The translations under genes were made by a program, and so were the position numbers. A stretch of 64,000 nt of DNA from Mycobacterium paraense. Lineage in GTDB: Bacteria; Actinomycetota; Actinomycetes; Mycobacteriales; Mycobacteriaceae. The DNA lies in NCBI RefSeq assembly GCF_002101815.1, contig NZ_LQPM01000006.1:301258-365257 (forward strand), in the 5' to 3' direction. The notes below the pieces were generated by a model, which saw nothing but the letters and a program-made list of their open reading frames with translations, ran no database searches and was not told where the DNA came from. Positions 30,001 to 39,322 of the stretch are shown here, piece after piece; the stretch's first letter is position 1; every line of letters begins with the position of its first letter.

Positions 30001-32257
30001 CCGCGCGTTCCGCGAACCCGACACGGCCACCGAACGCGGCGTTGCCGGGCTGTTCGCCGAGCTGCTCGGCCGGGAGCGGGTCGGCGCCGACGACTCCTTC
30101 TTCGACCTCGGCGGCCACTCCCTGCTCGCCACCAAATTGGTCGCCGCGGTGCGCAATACGTTCGGGGTCGACCTCGGCGTGCGCGAGATCTTCGAACTGT
30201 CGACGGTGGCCAGGATCGCCGCACAGATCGACACTCGGGACGGGGACTCGGCGAGGCCGCGCCTGGCGCCCGCGCCACACGACGGTCCGGTGCCGCTGTC
30301 GTCGTCGCAGCTGCGAAGCTGGGCCACCTACCGCTTCGACGGGCCCAACGCCGTCAACAACATTCCGTTCGCCGCCGCGTTGCGCGGCCCGTGCGACACC
30401 GATGCGCTGGCGGCGGCCATCACCGACGTCGTGGCGCGGCACGAGATCTTGCGCACCACCTACCGCGAGATCGACGGCGTCCCATACCAGATCATCCACC
30501 CGCCCGCCGAGGTGCCGGTGCGGCGCGCCGACGGACCCGACGAGCGCTGGCTGCAGGCCGAACTGGACGACGAGCGGCGGCACGTCTTCGACCTGGAAAG
30601 CGACCTGCCGATCCGGGCGGCGGTGCTCAGCGTTCCGGGCCAGCACGTGTTGTCGTTGGTGGTGCACCACATCGCCGGCGACCACTGGTCCGCGGGGGTG
30701 CTGTTCGCCGACCTGCTGACCGCCTATCGGGCCCGCCGCGAGGGGCAGAGCCCGTCGTGGGAACCGCTGCCCGTGCAGTACGCGGACTACGGCAGGTGGC
30801 AGGCGGCGCTGCTGGACGACGGTGCGGCCATCGCAGGCCCGCAGCGCGATTACTGGGTTCGCCAACTCGAAGGGCTGCCGGCCGAAACCGGCCTGCGCCC
30901 GGACTTCCCGCGCCCGGCCTCGCTCAGCGGCGCCGGTGACGCCGTCGAGTTCAGCCTCGGGGCGCAGACCCGCGACAAGGTGACCTCCCTGGCCCGCGAC
31001 CTCGGCATCACCGAGTTCATGCTGCTGCAAGCCGCCGTCGCGGTCGTGCTGCACAAGGCCGGCGGCAGCCCGGACATCCCCATCGGCACGCCGGTCGCCG
31101 GTCGCGACGAGGCCGGGCTGGATCGGCTGATCGGGTTTTTCATCAACATCCTGGTGTTGCGCAACGACCTACGGGGCGATCCGACTCTGCGCGAGGTGCT
31201 GCTGCGGACCCGGGACATGGCGCTGGCCGCGTACTCGCACCAGGACCTGCCGTTCGACCGAGTGGTCGATGCGGTCAGCCCGGCGCGGTCGCTGTCGCGC
31301 AACCCGCTGTTCGACGTGGTGGTGCACGTTCGCGACCGGCTGCCGCAAGACAGCGTCATCGACAGCGGCCCGGCCGGCGACACCACGTTCAGCGCGCTGG
31401 AGCCGACGTTCGACGTCGCACACGCCGACATGTCGGTCAACTTCTTCGCCTCCGAGGACGGCTACCGCGGGCACATCATCTTCCGGCCCGAGCTCTATCG
31501 ACGCGGCACCGCCCGCCGCTTCGCCGGATGGCTGGTCCGCGTCGTCGCGGCGTTCGCCCACCATCCCGATCGACGGCTGCGCGAGATCGAGATCGCCGGT
31601 GCACACGAGCGACAACGCATCCTGGACCGGTCCAACGCGGGTGACGGGGTGGCAAGGGTCTACGTGCTGGACGCGTGGCTGAACCCGGTCCCGGCCGGCG
31701 TGGTGGGCGACGTCTACTACGGGGGCGGCCCCGCCGTCATCGCCCGGTTGGCAACACCGTCGCTGACCGCGACCCGCTTGGTCGCCGATCCCTTTGCGGC
31801 GCAACCCGGTTCGCGGCTCTACCGCAGCGGCGAACGCGGCGTGTGGACCGACGACGGCCTACTCGAGCTGGTGGCCAACGCTGCGCCGCCGGCGCCGGCC
31901 GCACCCGCCACCGGGCCGGCCGAACCGCCCGCCACCACCACCGAGCGCGCGCTGGCGGCCATCCTCGCCGAGGTGCTCGACGCCGCGCAGGTCGGGCGCC
32001 ACGACGAATTCTTCAACCTCGGCGGCGACAGCATCCTCGCGGTGCGGGTGGCCGCACGGGCGCGCGACGCCGGATTGGCGCTGACCCCGCGGATGGTGTT
32101 CGAACACCCGGTGCTGCACGAGCTCGCGGCCGCGCTCGACGCCAAGTCGGGCGCCGAAATCGCCTCGCCCGACACGCATCACGCGCCGATGAGCACCTCG
32201 GGGCTCTCGGCCGACGAACTGGCGGCCCTCACCTCGTCGTGGGGTAGTCAGCCGTGA
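27083..32257 (+). CDS. mbtE: Mycobactin NRPS MbtE (C-A-PCP-C, decayed A fragment, PCP)
   Basis: MbtE adds the first lysine-derived residue to the chain. Its 1724 residues contain: condensation domain (HHxxxD at His174, His175, Asp179); adenylation domain about 470-960 (YTSGTTGLPKG); carrier Ser1013 (LGGHS); second condensation-type domain (His1195, His1196, Asp1200); and a terminal carrier Ser1650 (LGGDS). Between the last two (about 1525-1598) lies a short piece that resembles the A8 region of an adenylation domain (YVLDAWLNPVPAGVVGDVYYGG), apparently a remnant. It overlaps mbtD by 8 bases and mbtF by 4 (GTGA). GTG start. Confidence 0.95.
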   Translation: MTDIADTGARLDAARLELLRRRLAERGLAGDAEELRAADDDRLSDGQARMWFVQSADPSGTLLNVCVSYRITGDLDPARLRDAVNAVSRRHRILRTTYTLSDQGDPRPAVHDDLRPGWTEHDLTDLSEHARRLRLEVLAQREFGAPFDLSADAPLRITVVRTAAAEHVLLLVAHHIAWDDGSWRVFFSDLTRAYQGAQLEPHRRAVASGPDTGEADLDYWRAVMADPPEPLELPGPAGTSVPTTWRAARTTLRLSADTTRRVTATARDTGCTPYMVLLAAFGALVHRYTHCDDFLVAAPVLNRGAGTDDAIGYFGNTVAMRLRPRPAMSFRELLESTRDVATGAFAHQRVNLDRVVRELNPDRRHGAERMTRLSFGFREPDGGGFCPPGIACERYDLRSNLTQLPLGFMVEFESTGALVEAEHLPEILEPTLARQMLEHFAVLLDDALARPDKPLARLALLGDADAEWLRAVSRGAAFDTPPKALADLVSEQAARTPDAVAVVFQGHRLTYRAVNEAANRLAHWLIERGIGSEDRIAVLLDKSPELVITALGVAKSGAVYVPVDPTYPPDRLEFILDDCDAKLVLREPVGDLTGYRADDPADADRVRPLRPDNTAYLIYTSGTTGLPKGVAVPHRPVAEYFVWFKGEYGVDHTDRLLQVASPSFDVSIAEIFGTLACGARMVIPRPGGLSDIGYLTALLRDEGITAMHFVPSLLGLFLSLPGVNQWRTLRRVPIGGEPLPGEVADKFHATFDALLHNFYGPTETVINASRYMVEGPQGTRIVPIGRPKINTAMYLLDDSLQPVPVGVIGEIYLGGTHLAHGYHRRARLTAERFVADPFNPGARMYRSGDLARRNADGDVEFVGRADEQVKIRGFRIELGDVAAAISVDPTVGQAVVVVSDLPGLGKSLVGYVTPAAGDDAKSGVDLDRIRARVVAALPEYMVPAAYVVLDEIPITAHGKIDRAALPEPDVGSGRAFREPDTATERGVAGLFAELLGRERVGADDSFFDLGGHSLLATKLVAAVRNTFGVDLGVREIFELSTVARIAAQIDTRDGDSARPRLAPAPHDGPVPLSSSQLRSWATYRFDGPNAVNNIPFAAALRGPCDTDALAAAITDVVARHEILRTTYREIDGVPYQIIHPPAEVPVRRADGPDERWLQAELDDERRHVFDLESDLPIRAAVLSVPGQHVLSLVVHHIAGDHWSAGVLFADLLTAYRARREGQSPSWEPLPVQYADYGRWQAALLDDGAAIAGPQRDYWVRQLEGLPAETGLRPDFPRPASLSGAGDAVEFSLGAQTRDKVTSLARDLGITEFMLLQAAVAVVLHKAGGSPDIPIGTPVAGRDEAGLDRLIGFFINILVLRNDLRGDPTLREVLLRTRDMALAAYSHQDLPFDRVVDAVSPARSLSRNPLFDVVVHVRDRLPQDSVIDSGPAGDTTFSALEPTFDVAHADMSVNFFASEDGYRGHIIFRPELYRRGTARRFAGWLVRVVAAFAHHPDRRLREIEIAGAHERQRILDRSNAGDGVARVYVLDAWLNPVPAGVVGDVYYGGGPAVIARLATPSLTATRLVADPFAAQPGSRLYRSGERGVWTDDGLLELVANAAPPAPAAPATGPAEPPATTTERALAAILAEVLDAAQVGRHDEFFNLGGDSILAVRVAARARDAGLALTPRMVFEHPVLHELAAALDAKSGAEIASPDTHHAPMSTSGLSADELAALTSSWGSQP

Positions 32258-35200
32258 CGCGAGCCGAACAGCGACCGGCCATCGAGGACGTGATGGCGCT
32301 GAGCCCCCTGCAGCAGGGGCTGTTCGCGATGGCGACCCTGACCGATCCCGGCGCCAGCGACCCGTATGTCATCGCGATGGCCGCCGACGTGACGGGTCCG
32401 CTGGACGTCTCCCTGCTGCGCGACTGCGCCGCGACGATGCTGGCCCGCCACCCGAACCTGCGGGCGAGCTTCGTGCACGGCAACCTCAGCCGCCCCGTGC
32501 AGGTCATCCCGAGCGCCGTCGAGGTGCCCTGGCGGCAGGTCCGGGCCGCGCCCGACGACATCGAGGCCCTGGAGGCCGAAGAGCGCGGACGCCGCTTCGA
32601 CCTGGACCGCGGGCCGCTGATCCGGTTTCTGCTCATCGAATTACCGGATCAGCGTTGGCATCTGGTGATCGTCGCGCATCACCTCGTGATCGACGGGTGG
32701 TCGCTGCCGCTGTTCGTTTCCGAACTGCTCGCCCTGTACCGCGCCGGCGGCGACAGCGCCGCGCTGCCGCCGTCGCCGCGGCCGTATCGCGACTACATCG
32801 GCTGGCTGGCCGCCCGGGACCAGGCGGCCAGCCGGGCGCTGTGGGCCCAGCACCTGGCCGGCCTCGACGGGCCGACCCTGCTGTCGCCGGCCCTGACCGC
32901 CATCCCGCCGCAGGCGGGCATCCCGCGGCGCACCACTCTGCGCCTCGACCGGGACGCCACCGCCGCGCTGGTCGAGGCCGCCCGCGCGCGCGGCGTCACC
33001 CTCAACACCCTGGTGCAAATGGCCTGGGCGGCAATACTTTCGGTGCTGACCGGCCGCAGCGATGTGACCTTCGGGGTGACGGTGTCCGGCCGGCCCGACG
33101 AACTGTCGGGCGTGGAGACGATGGTCGGCCTGTTCATCAACACCGTGCCGCTGCGGGTGCGCCTTGATCCCCGCAAGTCGGTGGGGGCGCAATGCGCTGC
33201 CCTGCAACGGGAATCCGCCGCGTTGCGCGACCACAGCTACCTGGGGCACGCCGAGTTGCGCTCCCTTGGTGGCATCGGCGAGATGTTCGACAGCCTGTTG
33301 GTGTACGAGAACTTCCCTCCCGGCGCCGTGGTCGGCGCCACGGAATTCGCGGCGAACGGGGTGACGTTCCGCCCGGCGACGTTGGAGAGCGTGTCGCACT
33401 TCCCGGTGACCATTGCCGTGCACCTGGGTGGGGGTGAGCTCACCGCGCTGGTGGAGGTGCTCGACGGCGCGCTGGGCCCGATGGCGCCCGAGGGCCTGGG
33501 CGGGCGGGTGCTGGCGACGCTGCAGCGGTTGGTGGACAACTGGGACCGGCCGCTGCGCGAGGTCGACATCCTGCTCGACGGCGAGCACCGCCCGATCCCG
33601 CCGGCGACAACCGCGAGCCCGGACGCGGTGCACATCCGGTTCGCCGAAATCGCCGCGGCGCAACCCGATTCGGTGGCGGTCAGCTGGGCCGCCGGCAAGC
33701 TGACCTACGCCGAACTCGACGCGCTCGCCGACCGGCTGGCCGCCGCCCTGACCCGGGAGGGCGGGGGCGGCGAGACCCCGGTCGCGATCATGATGCGCCG
33801 GGGTCCCGGCTACGTCGCCGCGATGCTGGGAATCCTCAAGGCCGGCGGAACCATCGTGCCGCTGGATCCGGCGATGCCCGACGACCGGGTGGCCGACATC
33901 CTGCGCCAGACGTCGGCGCCGGTCGTGATCGACGAGAAACGGTTCGCCGTTGCCACCGAAAACCCTGCGCCGGCCGGCTACCGGGCGGCCACGGTGCCGC
34001 CGGACCACGCGGCCTACGCGGTGTTCACCTCGGGCACCACCGGCGCGCCCAAGGGGGTCGTCGGAACCCACCGGGCGCTGTCGGCCTACGCCGACGACCA
34101 CATCGAGCGCGTGCTGCGACCGGCCGCCGCGCGACTCGGGCGACCGCTGCGCGTCGCCCACGCCTGGTCCTTCACCTTCGACGCCGCGTGGCAGCCGTTG
34201 GCGGCGTTGCTCGACGGCCATGCGGTCCACATCATCGACGGCGAAAGCCAACGCGACGCCGAGGCGCTGGTCGCGGCGATCGACCGGTTCGGCCTGGACA
34301 TGATCGACACCACGCCGTCGATGTTCGCCCAGCTGCACGCCGCCGGGCTGCTGCGTCGGGTGCCCCTGGCGGTCCTCGCGCTCGGTGGCGAAGCGCTGGG
34401 CGGCGCGGCCTGGCACGCGATCCAACGGGAATGCGCCCGCACGGCCATGACCGCCTTCAACTGCTACGGGCCCACCGAAACCACGGTCGAGGCCGTCGTC
34501 GCCGCCATCGACGAGCACGCGCGACCGACCATCGGGCGCCCGACCCGCACCACCCGCGCCTACGTGCTGGACTCCTGGTTGCGGCCGGTGCCGGACGGCG
34601 CCGCCGGGGAGCTGTACCTGGCCGGCGACCAGCTGACCCGCGGTTACCTCGGGCGCGCGGCCGAGACCGCCGCGCGCTTCGTCGCCGACCCGCACGGCCG
34701 CGGTGGCCGGATGTACCGCACCGGAGATGTGGTGCGCCGCATGCCCGATGGTGGCCTGGAGTTCCTCGGGCGCAGCGACGATCAGCTCAAGATCCGCGGC
34801 TTCCGCGTCGAGCCCGGTGAGATCGTCGCGGCGCTCACCGCGCACGACGGGGTGCGCGCCGCCCACGTGACCGCCCGCAACCACGCCAACGGCCCGCGGC
34901 TCACGGCGTACGTGGCGGGCGGCCCCCCTCCGCCCGCCGCCGCCGACTTGCGTTCGATGCTGCTCAAGCGGCTGCCGCGCTACCTGGTGCCCCACCACAT
35001 CGTCGTTCTCGACGAGTTGCCGCTGACACCGCACGGCAAGATCGACGAAAATGCCCTGGCGGCAACCGGTCTCGCGCCTGAGAGCGCCGTCGCGCCCGAG
35101 ACGCCGACCGAGGTGGCGCTGGCCGACGCGTTCACCGACGTGCTGGAAATCGCCGACGTCGACGTCAGCGCCGGCTTTCTGGAGATCGGCGTGGACAGCA

Positions 35201-36612
35201 TCGTGGCCCTCTCCGTCGTCCAGGCCGCCCGCCGGCGCGGCGTGCCGCTGCGGGCCCGGCTGATGATGGAGTGCGAGACCATTCGCGAGCTGGCCGCGGC
35301 GATCGACGACGACGCCGAACAGCTCGCGCCGCCCGAGGCGACCGGCCCAATTCCGGTGTTACCCAACGCGCATTGGCTCTACGAGTACGGCGAACCGCGC
35401 CGGCTCGCGCAAACCGAAGCCATCCGGCTGCCCGACGCCGTCACGCGCGAACACCTGCGCGCCGCGCTAGACCTCATCGTCGAGGGCCACGAGGTGCTGC
35501 GCACCCGGCTCGACCGGGCCGCCATGACGCTGGTGGAAGCCCCGACCGCCGACATCCTCACGGAGGTCGACGTCGAGGACCTGCACGCGGCGGTCACCGC
35601 GCAGGCGGCCGCCGCCGTCGAGCGACTCGACCCGGAGCGGGGAACCCTGCTGGCCGCCGTGTGGCTACGGCCGCCGAGCGGCGCAAGCGTACTGCTGCTG
35701 GCGGCCCACGTGCTGGCGATGGACCCGGCGTCGTGGCGAGTGGTGCTCGGCGAATTGGACGCCGCCCTCAGGGCTTTGGCCGCCGGCCGCCCACCCGCGC
35801 CGGTGCGCGAGCACACCAGCTACCGGCGCTGGGCCGCGGCGCTCGCCGAGCGGGCCCGCCGCCTCGACACCGTCGGCTTCTGGCGCGCCCAGCTCGAGGG
35901 CGACGATCCCGACATCGGCGCCCGGCGACTCCGGCCGGGCCGGGACCTCGCCCGCGACCTGGTCGTCCGCACCGCCGTCGTCGACGCCGACGTGAGCGCC
36001 CGCCTGCTGAATTCCCCAGCGCCCCTGCCCAATCTGCTCGTGGCCGCGACCGCCGCGATGCTGACGGACTGGCGGCGGGCACGGGGCCAGGCCACGCCGC
36101 CGCCCCTGCTCGCGCTGGAAACCCACGGCCGCGCCGACGCTCTGCTGGACGAGCCGGGCGCACCCGCGATCGACACCGGCGACACGGTCGGGCTGCTCAG
36201 CTCCATCTACCCGATGCGGGTCGATCCGGCGCGCCCCGTCGCCGAACAGCTCGCCCAGATCCCCGGCGACGGAATCGACTACGGGCTGCTGCGCTACCTG
36301 CGCGCCGACACCGCCGCGCGGCTCGCCGGCTTCCCGGGGCCGCAGCTGCTGCTGAACTACCTCGGCGCCGCCCACGCGATCGGCGGCACCGCACTGCGCC
36401 TCGACCGCGGGCTGATCGCCGATGTGTCACCGGTGCCCGAGCCCGACCTCGCGGTGCGCCACGAGCTCACCATCCTCGCCGTCGTGCTCACCGTCGGGGA
36501 GCGGCGGATGCTGGCCACCCAATGGCGCGCGCTGCCCGACATCCTCGACGACGCCGATATGGCCGCGCTGCAACAACTGTGGACGGACAACCTCCGGAAG
36601 GTGGCGACATGA
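32254..36612 (+). CDS. mbtF: Mycobactin NRPS MbtF (C-A-PCP-degenerate C/E)
   Basis: MbtF adds the last lysine, which becomes the cyclic hydroxamate. The 1452 residues hold a condensation domain (His142, His143, Asp147, Gly148), an adenylation domain about 455-940 (FTSGTTGAPKG) and a carrier with Ser982 (EIGVDSIV). A C-terminal ~400-residue condensation/epimerisation-like domain has the motif AHVLAMDPASW, where Val1153 replaces the catalytic second histidine. That domain is probably not an active epimerase. GTG start overlapping the mbtE stop; its own TGA overlaps the mbtG ATG (ATGA). Confidence 0.95.
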   Translation: MTRAEQRPAIEDVMALSPLQQGLFAMATLTDPGASDPYVIAMAADVTGPLDVSLLRDCAATMLARHPNLRASFVHGNLSRPVQVIPSAVEVPWRQVRAAPDDIEALEAEERGRRFDLDRGPLIRFLLIELPDQRWHLVIVAHHLVIDGWSLPLFVSELLALYRAGGDSAALPPSPRPYRDYIGWLAARDQAASRALWAQHLAGLDGPTLLSPALTAIPPQAGIPRRTTLRLDRDATAALVEAARARGVTLNTLVQMAWAAILSVLTGRSDVTFGVTVSGRPDELSGVETMVGLFINTVPLRVRLDPRKSVGAQCAALQRESAALRDHSYLGHAELRSLGGIGEMFDSLLVYENFPPGAVVGATEFAANGVTFRPATLESVSHFPVTIAVHLGGGELTALVEVLDGALGPMAPEGLGGRVLATLQRLVDNWDRPLREVDILLDGEHRPIPPATTASPDAVHIRFAEIAAAQPDSVAVSWAAGKLTYAELDALADRLAAALTREGGGGETPVAIMMRRGPGYVAAMLGILKAGGTIVPLDPAMPDDRVADILRQTSAPVVIDEKRFAVATENPAPAGYRAATVPPDHAAYAVFTSGTTGAPKGVVGTHRALSAYADDHIERVLRPAAARLGRPLRVAHAWSFTFDAAWQPLAALLDGHAVHIIDGESQRDAEALVAAIDRFGLDMIDTTPSMFAQLHAAGLLRRVPLAVLALGGEALGGAAWHAIQRECARTAMTAFNCYGPTETTVEAVVAAIDEHARPTIGRPTRTTRAYVLDSWLRPVPDGAAGELYLAGDQLTRGYLGRAAETAARFVADPHGRGGRMYRTGDVVRRMPDGGLEFLGRSDDQLKIRGFRVEPGEIVAALTAHDGVRAAHVTARNHANGPRLTAYVAGGPPPPAAADLRSMLLKRLPRYLVPHHIVVLDELPLTPHGKIDENALAATGLAPESAVAPETPTEVALADAFTDVLEIADVDVSAGFLEIGVDSIVALSVVQAARRRGVPLRARLMMECETIRELAAAIDDDAEQLAPPEATGPIPVLPNAHWLYEYGEPRRLAQTEAIRLPDAVTREHLRAALDLIVEGHEVLRTRLDRAAMTLVEAPTADILTEVDVEDLHAAVTAQAAAAVERLDPERGTLLAAVWLRPPSGASVLLLAAHVLAMDPASWRVVLGELDAALRALAAGRPPAPVREHTSYRRWAAALAERARRLDTVGFWRAQLEGDDPDIGARRLRPGRDLARDLVVRTAVVDADVSARLLNSPAPLPNLLVAATAAMLTDWRRARGQATPPPLLALETHGRADALLDEPGAPAIDTGDTVGLLSSIYPMRVDPARPVAEQLAQIPGDGIDYGLLRYLRADTAARLAGFPGPQLLLNYLGAAHAIGGTALRLDRGLIADVSPVPEPDLAVRHELTILAVVLTVGERRMLATQWRALPDILDDADMAALQQLWTDNLRKVAT

Positions 36613-37898
36613 GCACGCTTGCGATCCTGGGCGCCGGAGCCAAGGCGGTCGCCGTCGCGGCCAAGGCATCGGCGCTGCGCGACATGGGCGTCGAGGTGCC
36701 CGACGTGGTCGCGGTCGAACGCATCGGCGTCGGGGGCAACTGGCAGGCCAGCGGCGGCTGGACCGATGGGGCGCACCGGCTGGGCACCAGCCCGGAAAAG
36801 GACGTCGGGTTCCCCTACCGCTCGGCGCTCGTGCAGCGCCGCAACGCCGAACTCGACGAGCGGATGACCCGCTACAGCTGGCAGTCCTACCTCATCGCCA
36901 CCGCGTCGTTCGCCGAATGGATCGACCGCGGCCGGCCGGCGCCCACGCATCGCCGGTGGAGCCAGTACCTGGGTTGGGTGGCCGACCAGGTCGGCCTGGA
37001 CGTGGTGCACGGCGAGGTCGAAAGGCTCGCCGTCGACGGTTACCGCTGGGCGCTGCAGACCCACGAAACCACCGTGCGCGCAGAAGCTTTGATGATCACC
37101 GGCCCCGGGCAGGCCGAGAAGTCGCTGCTGCCCGGCAACCCGCGGATGCTGTCGATCGCCCAATTCTGGGACCGCGCCGCGGGCGACGACCGGATCAGCG
37201 CCGAGCGGGTGGCGGTGATCGGCGGCGGCGAGACGGCCGCGTCGATGCTCAACGAGCTGTTCCGGCACCGGGTTTCAACGATCACCGTCATCTCGCCCCA
37301 GGTGACGCTGTTCACCCGCGGCGAGGGCTTCTTCGAGAACTCGCTGTTCTCCGATCCCACCGACTGGACCGCGCTGACCCTCGACGAACGCCGCGACGCG
37401 CTGGCCCGCACCGACCGCGGGGTGTTCTCGGCCAACGTGCAGGAAGCGCTGCTGTCCGATGACCGGATCCGCCACCTGCGCGGCCGGGTGGCCCACGCGG
37501 TGGGCCGCGACGGCCAGATCCGGTTGACCCTGTCCACCAACCGTGGCAGCGAAAACCTCGAGACCGTGCACGGTTTCGATCTGGTCATCGACGGCTCCGG
37601 CGCCGACCCGCTGTGGTTCACCTCGCTGTTCAGCCAGGACGCGCTCGACCTGCTCGAGCTCGGCCTGGGCGGCCCGCTCACCGCCGACGGCCTGCAGGAG
37701 GCGATCGGCTACGACCTGGCCGTCACCGATGTCGCCCCAAAGCTGTTCCTGCCCAACCTGTCCGGGCTCACCCAGGGCCCCGGCTTCCCCAACCTGAGCT
37801 GCCTGGGGCTGCTGTCCGACCGGGTCCTGGGCTCGCCCGCACTGTCCGTCAAGCAGAAAACAATCAGGAGAAGCGATGAGCACCAACCCCTTCGATGA
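36609..37898 (+). CDS. mbtG: Lysine N6-hydroxylase MbtG
   Basis: MbtG is a flavin monooxygenase that N-hydroxylates the lysine side chain to build the iron-binding hydroxamates. The FAD motif GAGAKA is at about residues 8-13, and the NADPH motif IGGGETAAS lies near the middle. It has 429 residues, as expected for the family. The ATG at 36,609 overlaps the mbtF stop by 4 bases. The frame is open far upstream inside mbtF, but nothing there resembles a monooxygenase. The gene ends 23 bases inside mbtH, an unusually long overlap that suggests coupled translation. Confidence 0.95.
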   Translation: MSTLAILGAGAKAVAVAAKASALRDMGVEVPDVVAVERIGVGGNWQASGGWTDGAHRLGTSPEKDVGFPYRSALVQRRNAELDERMTRYSWQSYLIATASFAEWIDRGRPAPTHRRWSQYLGWVADQVGLDVVHGEVERLAVDGYRWALQTHETTVRAEALMITGPGQAEKSLLPGNPRMLSIAQFWDRAAGDDRISAERVAVIGGGETAASMLNELFRHRVSTITVISPQVTLFTRGEGFFENSLFSDPTDWTALTLDERRDALARTDRGVFSANVQEALLSDDRIRHLRGRVAHAVGRDGQIRLTLSTNRGSENLETVHGFDLVIDGSGADPLWFTSLFSQDALDLLELGLGGPLTADGLQEAIGYDLAVTDVAPKLFLPNLSGLTQGPGFPNLSCLGLLSDRVLGSPALSVKQKTIRRSDEHQPLR

Positions 37899-38100
37899 CG
37901 ACGGCGGCGCGTTCTACGTGCTGGTCAACGCCGAGGAGCAGCACAGCCTGTGGCCGGCGTTCGCCGACGTCCCGGCCGGCTGGCGCGTGGCGTACGGCGA
38001 AGCGAGCCGGTCGGCGTGCCTGGACTACGTCGACGAGAACTGGGCCGACCTGCGGCCGAAGGCCCTGCGGGAGGCCATGGCGGCCGACTCAGCGCCGTAG
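37876..38100 (+). CDS. mbtH: MbtH-like NRPS accessory protein
   Basis: At 74 residues, it contains the complete family signature: NPFDD at the N-terminus, the NxExQHSLWP block, PAGW, and the [14 protein letters not shown] ending. MbtH proteins bind adenylation domains and keep them soluble and active, so it should support MbtB, MbtE and MbtF. The ATG at 37,876 has an AGGAGAAG site located within mbtG. It is the last gene of the mbtB-H operon. Confidence 0.97.
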   Translation: MSTNPFDDDGGAFYVLVNAEEQHSLWPAFADVPAGWRVAYGEASRSACLDYVDENWADLRPKALREAMAADSAP

Positions 38101-38190
38101 CGTGCCCGTACCGTGACCCGTCCGAGACCGAGAACTGCGGGCGGTGGGGGCAGAATCACATCTCAAACTCACCAGGGGGAGGACCTGACC

Positions 38191-38670
38191 ATGAGAACGA
38201 AACCCTTGAAATCCTTGGCCATCAGCGCGATAGCGCTGGGCGCAGCGGCCGTCGGCGTGACGTCCGTCGCTCCCGTCGCCGCGGCGCCGTTGCCACAGGA
38301 TCCGCCGCCGGCGCCGGGGCTGCCGACCCCGGACCAGTTGGCCAACCTGTGCAACCAGGCCACCGATCCCGGTGTGTCGTACACGACCAAGACCAACCTG
38401 GTCGAGAACGGCATCGCCCCCGACGAGGGCCACGTCGCCGACCACGACCTGCGCAAGGCGTACCGCAACGGCAACTTCCCGGAGACGTTCGCCGTGACGA
38501 ACATTGCGCCGGCCGGACCGAACATGGCCCAGGCCGACGTCGCCATCTCCGGCCCGAGGTTCGCCGGACCGGTCGAGAAGCACCTCGCTTTCGTCAACCA
38601 GGGCGGCAACTGGATCTTGCAGCACGACGCCGCGATCGCCCTCATCCAGGCCGCGTCGGCGACGAACTAG
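38191..38670 (+). CDS. MTB12/Cfp2-family secreted protein, diverged copy
   Basis: At 159 residues, with a signal peptide (Ala-rich core, cleavage near APVAAAP), it is predicted to be secreted. It shares the family blocks with the next gene: PTPDQLANL, TNLVENGI, ISGPRFAGPVEKHLAFVNQGG. M. tuberculosis Cfp2 (MTB12) is a low-molecular-weight secreted antigen of unknown function found beside mbtH. The ATG at 38,191 follows an AGGGGGAGG site. It is the more diverged of two tandem copies. The function is unknown. Confidence 0.88.
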   Translation: MRTKPLKSLAISAIALGAAAVGVTSVAPVAAAPLPQDPPPAPGLPTPDQLANLCNQATDPGVSYTTKTNLVENGIAPDEGHVADHDLRKAYRNGNFPETFAVTNIAPAGPNMAQADVAISGPRFAGPVEKHLAFVNQGGNWILQHDAAIALIQAASATN

Positions 38671-38821
38671 CGAATCCGGGCAGCCTGTGCACCCCACAGT
38701 GGGCGCACAGGCCGCTCACATCGCGTGGTCGTAACGTCACGGTGCGCAGATGCGAAAGAGAAGTGGAAAGACGCACACCGGCACCGTCCGTCGACGCGTG
38801 CCCACCTGAGGGGGGACCACC

Positions 38822-39322
38822 ATGAAGACCGTCAAATTCTTCGCCGGCGGCGCGGCAGCGCTGGCCATCATCGGGGGAGCGGCGGCCGGAATCACGTCCG
38901 TCGTGGCGCCCGAGTCGGCCTCGGTGCGGCTGATCGCCGTCGGCGCGCCGGTGCCGCAGGATCCGCCGCAGGCGGTGAACGTGCCGACGGCCGATCAGCT
39001 GACCGGCCTGCTGACCAGCCTGGCCGACCCGAGCGTTCCCTTCGCGAACAAGAGCAACCTGGTCGAAGGCGGCATCAGCGGCCTCGAGGCACACGTCGCC
39101 GACAAGAAGCTGCAGAAGGCCGCCAAGAACGGCGACCTGCCGCTGGCGTTCAACGTCACCAACGTGCAGCCGGCCGCGGCCGGGTCCGCGACGGCCGACG
39201 TGGCGGTCTCGGGTCCCAAGCTCACGTCGCCGGTCACCCAGAACGTCACGTTCGTGAACCAGGGCGGCTGGGTGCTGTCGCGCTCCTCGGCGATGGAGTT
39301 GCTGCAGGCCGCCGGTCAGTGA
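38822..39322 (+). CDS. cfp2: Low-molecular-weight secreted antigen Cfp2 (MTB12)
   Basis: At 166 residues, it is very close to M. tuberculosis MTB12: [30 protein letters not shown], and the C-terminal [20 protein letters not shown] hydrophobic N-terminal segment (about residues 5-30) serves as a signal sequence, so the mature protein is exported. The ATG at 38,822 is preceded by GGGGGGA. It follows the diverged paralogue by 151 bases, and its end overlaps the convergent sigma-factor gene by 7 bases. Confidence 0.93.
   Translation: MKTVKFFAGGAAALAIIGGAAAGITSVVAPESASVRLIAVGAPVPQDPPQAVNVPTADQLTGLLTSLADPSVPFANKSNLVEGGISGLEAHVADKKLQKAAKNGDLPLAFNVTNVQPAAAGSATADVAVSGPKLTSPVTQNVTFVNQGGWVLSRSSAMELLQAAGQ

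Noticed and set aside
35271..36608. An in-frame extension of mbtG through the end of mbtF, which could suggest a fused protein
   Set aside because: The extension is Arg/Ala-rich noise overlapping the real mbtF frame. The monooxygenase starts at the ATG that overlaps the mbtF stop.
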